Below are positions 36,124 to 46,188 of a stretch of DNA of 64,000 bases, piece by piece. Both the position numbers and the translations under genes were made by a program. Numbering within the stretch: position 1 is the stretch's first letter; each line of letters opens with the position of its first letter. Source of the stretch: Thalassia testudinum (taxonomy: Eukaryota; Streptophyta; Magnoliopsida; Alismatales; Hydrocharitaceae); NCBI GenBank assembly GCA_037157565.1, contig JAZHRO010000036.1, positions 17,410,501-17,474,500 on the forward strand, read 5' to 3'. The notes below the pieces were generated by a model. That model saw only the letters and a list, made by a program, of their open reading frames with translations. It searched no databases and was not told where the DNA came from.

Positions 36124-36188
36124 CAGACGTCCGCCTTCGCCTTCAGACGACGTGGCGTCAGACGTCCGCCACCTCTTGCAGACGTCTT
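36124..36188 (+). promoter_or_regulatory. two pairs of 20-base-spaced CAGACG palindromes in the 5' LTR
   Basis: Starts at 36124, 36144, 36159 and 36179 (CAGACGTCCG, CAGACGACGT, CAGACGTCCG, CAGACGTCTT): spacings 20, 15, 20. The 3' LTR has the same at 47181, 47201, 47216 and 47236. Unlike in the copia LTR, they lie about 600 bases after the TATA box. Confidence 0.6.
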
Positions 36189-36369
36189 AACTCGCGCGTC
36201 CGCGATCTCCCTCTCTCTCTGCCGATCTCTCCCGCGCGCGTCCGCTCGATCTCTCCCGCCCGCTCCCGCTCTCTCTCTCTCACGTATTCTCTCTCTCTCT
36301 CTTTTATTTAACTCACAGCAACACACACACACACATTCACCGACGCACACACACATTCACCGACACACA

Positions 36370-36755
36370 CACTTATAGTAACATATATACATATATATAT
36401 ATATACATACATATATCTATATATATATACTTATATACATAGTATATCTATATAGTTATGTATACATACATATATATATAAATACATACATTATATATAA
36501 TATATATATATATCTACTTATATATACATCTATATACTTATACATATACTTATATATATATAGACATATATACTTATATACATATATATATATACATATA
36601 TATAGTAATATATATATATACTTATATACATATATATACACATATATATCTATATATATATATATCTATACATATATAACTATACATTTATATATATATA
36701 TAGATATATTTACTTATATACATACATAAGTACATATATTTTCACGTTATTTATT
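36370..36755. repeat. TA-rich microsatellite in the 5' LTR
   Basis: Long runs of TATATA mixed with TATACATA and TATCTATA. The counterpart in the 3' LTR is 47415-47730 and shorter, so the tract has changed length since insertion. Confidence 0.9.
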
Positions 36756-37443
36756 ATACGCTGTATCGCGGGGATATCTGCACCAGTTGCTGATATTCCC
36801 TGATACACGCGTACAAAAAAAGCGTGGTCCCATACATCATCCATCCTCCATCCACACTCCACGCGGCACCTAGTCGTGTTGGTTGCGTCTCTCTAGACGT
36901 CGACTGACTCGACATAGTGCTACACTCCATCGTCACCTCCACCCCCACCCCTTTATATATATACTACATATAAATATATATCTATAGCTACTATATTTAC
37001 TTTCTATCTGTTATCTTCCTTCTTAGTAAAAAGATAAAAAAAAGGTATAAAAGTGAAAAGATAATCTTTGATTTGCAGGTACCCCGTCTTGCAAGTAGCA
37101 AGGCGTGTTTTGGGACTCTGTTTGGCTAAAAGCCAAGGACACAATTTTGAGGGTGTGCCTCAAGAACAAGGATTACCATAAAAAACCTAAATAAGAAAAA
37201 CACCAAAAAACACAATAAACGAATGGAAGAGACGCGTTTTAAGGAAAACGTAGAAACTCGACTTTAACCCCACTTCCCTGTGTTCGACCCTGGGCCTAAA
37301 AGTGACAAGATAAAATCAATTAGGTCAGGTTAAAAAATTTTGTAAAGAGATGGTTAGGTCTGAATTAGGTTAACCACTATACAAATTTCAACGATAAAAA
37401 TATCATATTAACAACCTATCTGGGCCGACCAACATAACTTTTC

Positions 37444-37461
37444 TGGCGCCGTTGCCGGGGA
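37444..37461 (+). other. primer-binding site for tRNA-Asp (TGGCGCCGTTGCCGGGGA)
   Basis: An 18-base exact complement of the 3' end of plant tRNA-Asp, the usual primer of Athila-type elements, nine bases after the LTR end. Diverged versions occur at 50407-50424 (minus strand) and 61243-61256. Confidence 0.95.
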
Positions 37462-38838
37462 CGTGCGCTTTCAAGTAAGTTTCTATCCAATTCCTTTAAA
37501 TTTGTCTCTTCTCTCTTCACGGGTATTGTTGTTTTTGGTGTGCAGGTGAACCTGGTGGAAGGAGAAGAAGGCTGACGAAGTCGAGGACATGAGCAGATCC
37601 AAGGCGGGAATGAGAGCGTGAAGACGCTGACATCGCATTGGAGCTTCGCACACGTTGCCGAACAAGTAGGTTTTCTTTTCTCATCAAATTAGGGTTAACT
37701 TGCCACCACAATAAAAAAAAAAATTTAAAACTAAAAACTAGAAAAACTTCTTGGGATTTCTTGAGGGCAAGTGGATTAAAATTCACTTGATTGATTGGTT
37801 GTCTTCACTCCCACTGTCCTGGGATTTCCCGCCTTACTTCGCATAGCGAAAATCCGAGAATCTTGATTCTTAGATTTTTCGCCGTGGGAAGTATTCTTTG
37901 AGGCAAAGAAAAAGATTGCTTGTATCCCTCTTTTGCCTCACTTATCTTTAATTCAGGATCACATTTTTGGTGGGGAGACTTGGAATTGAGTTGATTCCAA
38001 CCCCACCACGACTTTTCAAACTTGCCTGTGATTCGATCCTGAATACTTCAACTCCAACAATTTTATTTTCTTTATCTTTTGGTTGAAGCCTTGTGTGTGG
38101 AAATCATTTCTGGTGATTGGGAGCACTTGAATTGAAGTGCTTTGGCTCCCTGTCACATTGATATAAAACTGATTCGTGCATCCACACTTAGAAATCTCCA
38201 TTTAGGGTAACCCATTGCATTTTAAGCATGCATTAACTAACTGATAATTGAAGAAGGGTTTCTTGGGTTTTAGAAGGAAAACCTGTATTTTTGCAAAAAC
38301 CCGGAGATTGGTTGAATTGGTAATTCAGCAAAACCCTAAAATTCATACTACTTAAGGCTGAACTCTAAAAACCATTCGCCAATAAAAACTTCAATTCGGG
38401 GAGATTTCCCCGTTGCATGCTTGTTCTTACACACTCTTAAAATCAATCACTTGGGCATTACCCGTAAACAACGCCCTTCACATTCCAAAAGCACTTGACC
38501 CTAAGCCTCTAATTAAAACTGGTAGTAACTTGACCCTTACTAAGGATTGGAGGTCTAACTACCTGTGTGTAGCGACTACGTGCTGGTGAGAGTTCCCGTG
38601 TGCTATCGGGTGTCTAAGACTGGGGCAAACGGCCTTTCAATCTAGCCCGGTGGTTCCGCGGTGCTTTCATTCGATTCCGTAGTTCGTGATAGTAGGTAAC
38701 TTAGATCTTTAGGTCTAAGGGCACACTGTAGAGGTTAGGAACTTGACTGTATTGATTTGTAATCAAGTGTACCTTTGCGGCGTCATTTCTCTCATCCCTT
38801 TTCCCTTCTCATCTCCCCAATTCTTCCTGCGGTAGTGC
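37462..38838 (+). other. leader between primer site and gag
   Basis: About 1.4 kb without a sustained reading frame. Contains several AT-rich stretches and short segments such as TTAGATTTTTCGCCGTGGG. Long leaders are usual in Athila-like elements; packaging signals would be expected here but I cannot identify one. Confidence 0.7.
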
Positions 38839-41097
38839 ATGTTTGGGAGGAGGTCACAAAACCCTGAAATATTTGAATTGACTGATAAATCTAGAAAACA
38901 AGTCGAATCGTCCTCCTCCTCCACAAACATGGCTGCACGCCCACCCCCAAATCCCGAGGGAGGAAACCGCCCTCAGAACCCACCAGGTGGTGGAGCCTTA
39001 GATCCCATAACCCGCCTCCAAGCCCAAATGGAAATGTATAATGAGAAAATCGAAGCCATTCGGGAAACATTGGAGGAAATGCAGAACCCTCCCGAACGGG
39101 AGGAGCCTAGGTCTCTTAGCTCTTATCAGAATCCCGCTGCTACAGAGACCATAGGACAAATTCGGGTCCCCATGGGCGGGGACGACTTTGAATTAAAACC
39201 AAACATAATTGGCCTAATCAATTTTCACTTTCATGGTCTTGCAAGTGAAGACCCATTTCTCCACTTGGAAGACCTAACCCGACTTGCTGAAACCGTTAAA
39301 CCAAGAAATGTCGGGTTATCTATAGTCCTCATGAAGATGTTCCCATTTTCATTACGGGATAAAGCGTCGCAATGGTTACGCACCCTTGGGAGAACCATCC
39401 ACTCTTGGGAAGAGATGCGAACAGCGTTTCTCAAGAAGTTCTTCCCAATCGGGCGGACCAATGCACTTCGCCGTGCTATCACTTCATTTACGCAACAAAA
39501 CGGCGAACAATTTCATAAGGCATGGGAGAGGTATAACGACCTCCTCAGGAAGTGTCCGCACCACGGTCTACCTAAGTGGCATATAGCCCAGATTTTCTAC
39601 TATGGGCTAAATGAGACTTTGAAGCAGATTGCAGACGCTTCCTGCGGAGGGAACTTTATGAATAAAGACGAGAATGGAGCATTCGAGCTGTTTGAAAATA
39701 TGAGTGAAAACTCGATGAACAATGCTTCCATTGTCGCCTTTAATCGTACCAGCCAGCCCCGAAATGTCCACGAAGTTGACACGGGACCCTCCCATTCATC
39801 CACTGATCTAAGCCTTATTGCACAAAAACTGGATGAAGTCTCCGTCGTGCACAAGAAGCTGGACGAGCTTCTGGCCAACCCCGCCCGATCTATGGCAAAC
39901 ACCACCTCTTCACCACTTCGTCACAATCCAAGTTCTTCTAATACCAGGCTTATCCCGAGAAACCCCGTTAGACCTTCCTTACCGAGTGTCGCGCCAAACG
40001 ACTCGGTAAGTCATGTGGAACTGGTTTCTGCGAGCCAGTATTTCGACACGGAGGACCAAGCCTCCGTGTGCTCAGACGCATATCTACATGCGGATGCGTC
40101 TTCTGGCATAGAAGATGCTTGCGCCCTGGGGAACAACCTGTTCTCTGCCACTTATAACCCAGGGTGGCGTAATCATCCGAACTTCGCATGGTCCAACAAC
40201 CCGCAGCGCCAAAACCCCGCGGGTGGACCAATGCGACCGTCCGCACCCGTCATCCCAAGGGTCCAGTTTAATCCTATGGCAAATCCGCCATCAGGCCCTT
40301 GCGTACCACAAACTGAACACGCATCAAGCCCTCTTGACAAATTGATGCGAATGATGACGGAAATGTCAAAGCACCATGAAGAGAACATGACCTCTCTTCA
40401 GCACCAATTGGCGCAGCAGAACGCCGAGATCAGTCAACTACGCATGGCGACTCGATCTCAGGGCACTCTTCCCGCCCAACCTGTTCCAAACCCGCGAAGT
40501 TTTGTGCCCCGTGGTTCTCAACCACAGGTACGACTTTCTCAAGGACAGGTTAATCAAGTTCTGCAAGCTCCGAGCATTCCACCGGGATTTCAGGCTAATC
40601 CTGCTGAGGCACCACACTCTTATATCCCCATTGCAAACCCTCCTCCACCGTATGATCCCACTGGACCCGCATCGTCCAATGCTATCACTACGAGGAGAGG
40701 TAAGCAGACCGTCGATCCGCCTCGACCTGATCCTGGCCCATCTTCTTCTTCGCCCTCTCATTCGGGAGGCATACCGCATTCGCGAGAGGATGATGCACCA
40801 AAACTTGTGCCAGAATCAGTCCCATTCCCTGAGGCTCTACTAAGGGAGCCAAAAGGCAAAAAGAAAAATACGCAGGCCTTTGACAACCTACGTAATTTGT
40901 TCAGGGATGTAGAAATCAAGGTACCCCTGCTCGAGGCAATCGACCACATACCTACTGTCGCTCGATTTTCGAAGACTACACAACACCCAGGCGGCAGTCA
41001 AAGAAGACTAAGAATCCGGTGGTTCTCTCGCCTCATGCGAGTTGTGCTATACTGTCAAACTTACCACCGAAGCAGAAAGATCCGGGCACACCACTGA
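38839..41097 (+). CDS. gag polyprotein (Retrotrans_gag), intact to a frameshift before protease
   Basis: 752 residues from ATG at 38839 (MFGRRSQNPE...). It forms the particle that packages element RNA. A low-complexity N-terminus (SSSSS, PPPNPEGGN) precedes the Retrotrans_gag domain, about residues 115-300: FELKPNIIGLINFHFHG, EDPFLHLEDL, MFPFSLRDKASQWL, FLKKFFPIGRTNALR, FYYGLNETLKQ. Then come ETYNPGW-type sequence (YNPGWRNHPNFAWSNN), a predicted coiled coil near 505-535 (MMTEMSKHHEENMTSLQHQL) and a basic/proline-rich tail ending in FPEALLREPKGKKKNTQ and LLEAIDHIP. No CCHC zinc knuckle is visible. The last 40 or so residues are out of frame relative to pol: the frame change is near 40966-40972. 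The same protein, badly decayed, is encoded at 62457-64000. Confidence 0.85.
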   Translation: MFGRRSQNPEIFELTDKSRKQVESSSSSTNMAARPPPNPEGGNRPQNPPGGGALDPITRLQAQMEMYNEKIEAIRETLEEMQNPPEREEPRSLSSYQNPAATETIGQIRVPMGGDDFELKPNIIGLINFHFHGLASEDPFLHLEDLTRLAETVKPRNVGLSIVLMKMFPFSLRDKASQWLRTLGRTIHSWEEMRTAFLKKFFPIGRTNALRRAITSFTQQNGEQFHKAWERYNDLLRKCPHHGLPKWHIAQIFYYGLNETLKQIADASCGGNFMNKDENGAFELFENMSENSMNNASIVAFNRTSQPRNVHEVDTGPSHSSTDLSLIAQKLDEVSVVHKKLDELLANPARSMANTTSSPLRHNPSSSNTRLIPRNPVRPSLPSVAPNDSVSHVELVSASQYFDTEDQASVCSDAYLHADASSGIEDACALGNNLFSATYNPGWRNHPNFAWSNNPQRQNPAGGPMRPSAPVIPRVQFNPMANPPSGPCVPQTEHASSPLDKLMRMMTEMSKHHEENMTSLQHQLAQQNAEISQLRMATRSQGTLPAQPVPNPRSFVPRGSQPQVRLSQGQVNQVLQAPSIPPGFQANPAEAPHSYIPIANPPPPYDPTGPASSNAITTRRGKQTVDPPRPDPGPSSSSPSHSGGIPHSREDDAPKLVPESVPFPEALLREPKGKKKNTQAFDNLRNLFRDVEIKVPLLEAIDHIPTVARFSKTTQHPGGSQRRLRIRWFSRLMRVVLYCQTYHRSRKIRAHH

Positions 41098-44000
41098 TTT
41101 CCTGTAGCATCCAAGGCTGCAGTTTTAACTGTGCCTTGCTTGATCTAGGATCTTCCATCAATCTCATACCGACCATCATGCTCAAAAAATTTTCCTTGGG
41201 AAATCTGAAACCCACCCCTGTCACGTTACAGTTGGCAGATCGTTCTGTCAAAATCCCGAAGGGTGTGGTGGAAGACGTGGTGGTTAGGGTCAACAGTCTC
41301 TGTTTTCCTGTTGACTTTCTTGTTTTAGATATGGAAGTTCCTAGTTCACTTTCTGATTGTCCGATCATCCTCGGTCGACCTTTCTTGGCCACAGCCCGCG
41401 CCCACATCGACTGCGAGTCGGGCTGTATTGAGATTGCCGTTGGATCTGAGAAGCTCAAGCTTAACATATTCAAGGCAGCCAAGAACTTTGATTGCGATTG
41501 CATTGAGGATGACACGTCTGACGAGGACATGGCCGTCAGCGTGTGTATCGGACTAATTGGGACCTATTCGGACTGCTGCGGATTACCTATAAACACTGAT
41601 AACTGCCTGACCAACGCATACTGTGACGTTCCCCAATCCCTCCCTTGTCCAGTACCTTCTCCTGGCCAGACTTCTGACGAGGTTTTCTCCGCTTCCCATA
41701 CCTCGTGGTCTGAGTCATATCCGGGCTACTCACTGTCGGTCCATACTCATGAAGACCGAATTGCCCTTTCTTCCCCGCCAAATCAGGCGGATTTACAAAT
41801 CCACACTGGGACCTTGAGCCCATATACTTCTCACTGGGGCTATTCATTTTTGGATCCATCTATCCAAGAAGCCCCTCTTCTTGGCCAATATGAAGGCCAG
41901 TTTCTTCCTCCTAACTTGTTCTCCTACCCGTCTAGGACACTCTCGTCCCAAGAAATGCCAGATCCTTCCCCATCCACTCCCGAGCTAAAAGTGCTGCCTA
42001 ATACACTCAAGTATGTTTTCCTGGGACCAAATGAAACGCTCCCTGTAATCATCAGTTCAAAATTAACCATGGAGCAGGAGTGCAAACTAACTAAGGTCCT
42101 CCTAGAACACAAGGCAGCTATTGGATGGTCTTTATCAGACTTATCTGGTATTAGTCCCTCCTACTGCACTCATCGTATATATACGGAGGAGGAGGCTCGA
42201 CCTTCTCGCGAGATGCAGTGACGTCTCAACCCTAACATGCGGGAGGTCGTTAAGAATGAAATCATTAAGTGGCTGGATGCGGGTATAATCTACCCGATCA
42301 GCGATAGCCCCTGGGTGAGTCCGATTCACGTTGTGCCCAAAAAGGCAGGACTCACCATACGTGTCAATGACAGGGGCGAATCCATCCCTACACGCACTCC
42401 TACATCTTGGAGAGTGTGTGTAGATTATAGGAAACTCAATGCTGCAACCAAGAAAGATCACTTCCCGCTACCATTTATTGACCAAATCCTGGAGCGGTTA
42501 GCGGGAAATAAATTTTTCTGCTTCCTGGATGGATTCTCAGGATATAACCAGGTGGCAATAGACCCCTGAGACCAAGAGAAAACCACTTTTACCTACCCTT
42601 TCGGCACCTTCACCTTTAGAAGGATGCCGTTCGGACTTTGTAACGTGCCAGCAACTTTCCAGAGATGCATGCTGGCGATATTTCATGACATGGTGGGTGA
42701 CTTTCTCGAGGTCTTCATGGATGACTTTTCAGTCTTTGGACCATCTTTCGACGAATGTCTTGCCAACCTGACTCGCATCCTTAGGAGATGTATTGATGTA
42801 AACCTCGTGCTTTCCTGGGAAAAAAGTCATTTTATGGTGCACGAGGGAATTGTTCTTGGACATATCATCTCCGATAGGGGTATCGAGGTTGACAGAGCTA
42901 AGCTCGATATCATTGCTGATTTACCTGTGCCTGGTTCTGTCAAACAAATCCGCTCCTTCTTGGGACACGTCGGTTTCTATAGGAGATTCATCAAAGACTT
43001 ATCCAAAATTTCTCGACCCTTAACTCATCTCCTATCAACCGACGTGCCCTTCGACATGGGCCCTGACTGTATACAAGCATTCACGCAGCTGCGTAATGCT
43101 GTCACCAAGGCCCCTGTTCTCCAGCCACCTGATTGGTCCCTCGACTTTGAACTTATGTGTGACGCTTCAGACCTTGCAGTCGGAGCCATCCTGGGACAAT
43201 GACGCGATAGACACCCCTTCGTGGTATACTACGCCAGTAAGACGTTGGACGAGGCCCAGCGTAATTATACTACCACTGAAAAGGAACTACTGGCAGTCGT
43301 CTTTGGGCTGGAAAAATTCCGTTCTTACCTTCTAGGCTCTCACGTTATTGTTTTCACTGATCACGCGGCCATTCGCCATCTCATGCACAAGAAGGATGCC
43401 AAGCCTAAACTGATTCGTTGGATCCTTCTGCTCCAGGAATTTGACATTGAGATTCGTGATAAGGTCGGAGCCCAGAATGTTGTGGCTGATCACCTTTCCA
43501 GACTGGACCCTGACCATATTGGACTTACTCTGCCAATTAATGAAGTTTTTCCTGATGAGCACCTATTGGCAATAAATGTGGCAAGTGGACCGTGGTATGC
43601 CGACATTGCCAATTACCTTGCTTCTGGATCTCTTCCACGTGGCTAGCCTAAAAACCAGCGCGAGCGTCTCATGGCAGAAGCAAAGTATTATTTCCGGGAT
43701 AATCCACTTCTTTTTCGGATAGGTGCTGATCAAATCATCCGTCGCTGTATTCCTGACAGTGAGTTCCCCAGTGTGCTATCCTTCTGCCACGATCAAGCCT
43801 GTGGAGGCCATTTCTCTGGGAGGAAAACTGCAGCCAAGGTGTTGCAGTGCGGTTTCTTTTGGCCCTCCCTTCACCAGGACGCGCACACTTATGCCAAACA
43901 TTGCACTAGGTGCCAGTCATTAGGGTCAATGGCACGTCGTGACATGATGCCCTTGCAACACATCCTAGCTGCGGAAATCTTCGACATCTGGGGAATTGAC

Positions 44001-44879
44001 TTCATGGGTCCCTTTCCTCCATCCAACGGCTTCGAATTCATCCTCGTGGCCGTCGACTATGTTTCAAAATGGATCGAGGCTATTCCCGCGCGCCGTGCTG
44101 ACCATGTTATCTCCACCCGATTCGTCAAAGACCATATCTTTGCGCGTTTTGGGATCCCTCGGGCCATTATCTCGGATGGAGGAAGCCACTTTACCCATGC
44201 TTCTTTTCGGGCACTTCTGAGGAGGTACGGAGTCCACCATCGTATCGCATCCCCGTATCATCCTCAGACGAACGGCCAGGCGGAAGTGTCGAACCGGCAA
44301 ATCAAGCAGATTCTCCAGAAAACGGTTCGGCCTGACCGTAAGGATTGGTCCGACAAGCTGACTGACGCACTTTGGGCGTATCGGACCGCCTTCAAGGCTC
44401 CCCTTGGTATGTCTCCATATAGAATCGTTTACGGGAAGCCTTGTCATTTGCCTGTGGAGTTGGAGCACCGCGCTTATTGGGCGGTTCGCCAATGTAACCT
44501 CGACCCAGACTTGTGTGAACGAGAAAGGAAACTCCAACTCCAAGAGCTGGAAGAGCTCCGTCGTGAAGCCTATGATTCTGCTCTAACCTTTAAACAGCGC
44601 ACTAAGGCTTTTCACGACAGCCATGTTCGGTGGAAGGAATTTGAGCCATCTCAGCAAGTTTGGCTCTATAATGCCCGACTCAAATTCTTTCCTGGGAAAT
44701 TAAAGTCCAAATGGACTGGTCCTTTTCTGGTCTCAAGACCATTCCCCAATGGGGCCGTCGAAATCGAAGATCCCAAATTTGGGCGTAAATTTACGGTCAA
44801 CGGGCAGCGTTTGAAACCCTATCTGACTCATGAACCTGCCCCCGTTGGAGAAACCGTTGCCCTGCTGGAGGGTAACTAA
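41019..44879 (+). pseudogene. pol: protease, RT, RNase H, integrase; four premature stops
   Basis: One frame throughout, offset by one base from gag. Readable sequence begins upstream of the first Met, near 40971. Protease has DLGSSINLIP (Asp at about 41142) and ILGRPFLATA. RT has VCVDYRKLNAATKKDHFPLP, SGYNQVAID and FMDD (42714-42725). RNase H begins MCDASDLAVGAILGQ. Integrase has FCHDQACGGHFSG with CTRC (zinc finger), [18 protein letters not shown] and HPQTNGQAEVSNRQIK, and ends [13 protein letters not shown] without a chromodomain. Stops are at 42219 (TGA), 42567 (TGA), 43200 (TGA) and 43644 (TAG); at least two look like CGA-to-TGA changes. The long stretch between protease and RT (about 41520-42000) is low-complexity and Ser/Pro-rich. 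The integrase piece 43671-44879 alone is intact (402 residues). Confidence 0.93.
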
Positions 44880-45106
44880 TTCTTTGCCTCATTCTGAGTC
44901 CAGCTGGGGACATTAAATTCAGCGCTTGTTGGGAGGCACCCTAACAGCACTCACCATCCACCATCACTTTTCACGCCTCTATCGCAATCACTTCACTTTT
45001 CTCTTCACCACCCACCATCCACCCACCCTTCCACCCTGATTTATACCCTGAACCTCAGCTCCTGTTACCCGATCTATCGTCCGTTCTCTGCCTTTCCCTG
45101 CATGCA

Positions 45107-45141
45107 TATGAGGACATAGCATTGTTTGGCATGGGGGGGTG
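45107..45141 (+). other. GAGGACAT box with internal G-run (35132-48431 element)
   Basis: ATGAGGACATAGCATTG followed by TTTGGCATGGGGGGGTG. It is about 1.05 kb before the true polypurine tract. Same layout as in the other three elements. Confidence 0.6.
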
Positions 45142-46149
45142 GATAGGCATCCATAGGATCCGGGTATGTTATGGTATCATACAGTTCCCACCTATTTATA
45201 AATATGCAAGGAAAAAAAAAAAATATATATATATATATATATTATAGTAAATGGTGTTTAGTAATGATCTTGAAGTTGAAACAAAAAGGCAATAAGTGTT
45301 TATGGATATTCAACCTCTGTTTTGAAGACTTTCCAGGCCACAAAAGCTTGATTCGCTCAGGCTCGGCTTAATTCACTTAAAGCATTGACAAAATAGATCA
45401 AGATCTCTCCTAACTAAGGATGTATTCTTGTACCTGAGACACCAGTACAGGATCCGTTGGTTTGCTTTTTCTTGAGAGCTTAAGTAAACTTGGTTCACAC
45501 TACACATATCAGGAAAGACCAGGTGAACATAAGATCCAACCCTAGTGTTCATTAGGGAAGGTGGAGTCCTTACCTGTGTGCGCAGGTAGACTTTTTATCC
45601 CAGGCTTTAGTCTTGTGTTTAGGAGCGACTCTTTCCACCAAAAAGAAACTCTCCCACCAAAAAAAAAAAAAAAAAATCAGAATAGAGATCTTTTAAAAGA
45701 GTCAGTATATCTCATAAATGTCTGTATACTTTGTTTTTCGGTGAGTCACAAAAAAAAGAAAAAAATTCAGAAAATGGGAGTTGAGTTTTCCGTCATCATC
45801 TTAAGGGTCAATTCGAAGACATGAGCTGAAACTGGGACCAACCTGTACTTAAAAATTCGTGAAACCCTGGGATTGAGTCTTAATGTTCATCTGGTCAGTC
45901 TTGATCCTTCACTATGCACAAACCATAACCTCTTGAGCTCTCGAGTACGGCAAAAACCTCCTGGGTCCTGGAAATCGTACTTAAGGCTTAAATATCAAGA
46001 GTCCTGGTTAGTTGAGAGATGATCTATGTCATGTGAGACTTAAAGTACTGGTAGTCTACTTTACAATTGGTTCTCACAATATTCCATAGTAAACACACCT
46101 GTATCACCTCAGAAGAAAATCTTCAGCTTAAGATCATTTCTAAATACTA

Positions 46150-46188
46150 TTTTGCTAGGGACTAGCAAAAGATAGGCATGGGGGTATA
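46150..46188 (+). other. hairpin and polypurine tract before the 3' LTR
   Basis: Perfect 9-bp stem TTTTGCTAG / CTAGCAAAA with loop GGA at 46150-46170, then GATAGGCATGGGGGTATA and the LTR start TGTTTGCACC at 46189. The purine run with GGGGG is the plus-strand primer. Confidence 0.82.

Larger units (their letters stand above)
35132..37434 (+). repeat. 5' LTR of the 35132-48431 element
   Basis: From TGTTTGCACCTCAAAACACG to GGGCCGACCAACA. TATA box at 35527. A GC- and CpG-rich segment follows (about 35340-36260), then CT and CA repeats, a TA-rich microsatellite (36370-36750), and a final part with CCCTGTGTTCGACCCTGGGC near 37278. Paired palindromes lie at 36124-36188. The GC-rich part holds long open frames on both strands that are not genes. 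Confidence 0.93.
44880..46188 (+). other. non-coding tail between pol and 3' LTR
   Basis: Holds the pol-stop box (44899-44941, with AGCGCTTGTTGGGAGGCACC), the GAGGACAT box with G-run (45107-45141), a TA run near 45225, and from 45240 a stretch that aligns with 3900-4900 of the first element, including 29 identical bases at 45547-45575. No reading frame of note. Confidence 0.75.

Noticed and set aside
35312..36378. Long overlapping open frames on both strands (up to 237 residues), repeated at 46369-47417
   Set aside because: They lie in the GC-rich part of the two LTRs, occur on both strands in several frames, consist of low-complexity Ser/Arg/Ala/Pro, and match each other only because the LTRs are copies.
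40966..40972. Programmed -1 frameshift between gag and pol
   Set aside because: The T-run does not form a standard X-XXY-YYZ slippery site in the gag frame; a one-base deletion explains it more simply. Kept as a low-interest finding only.
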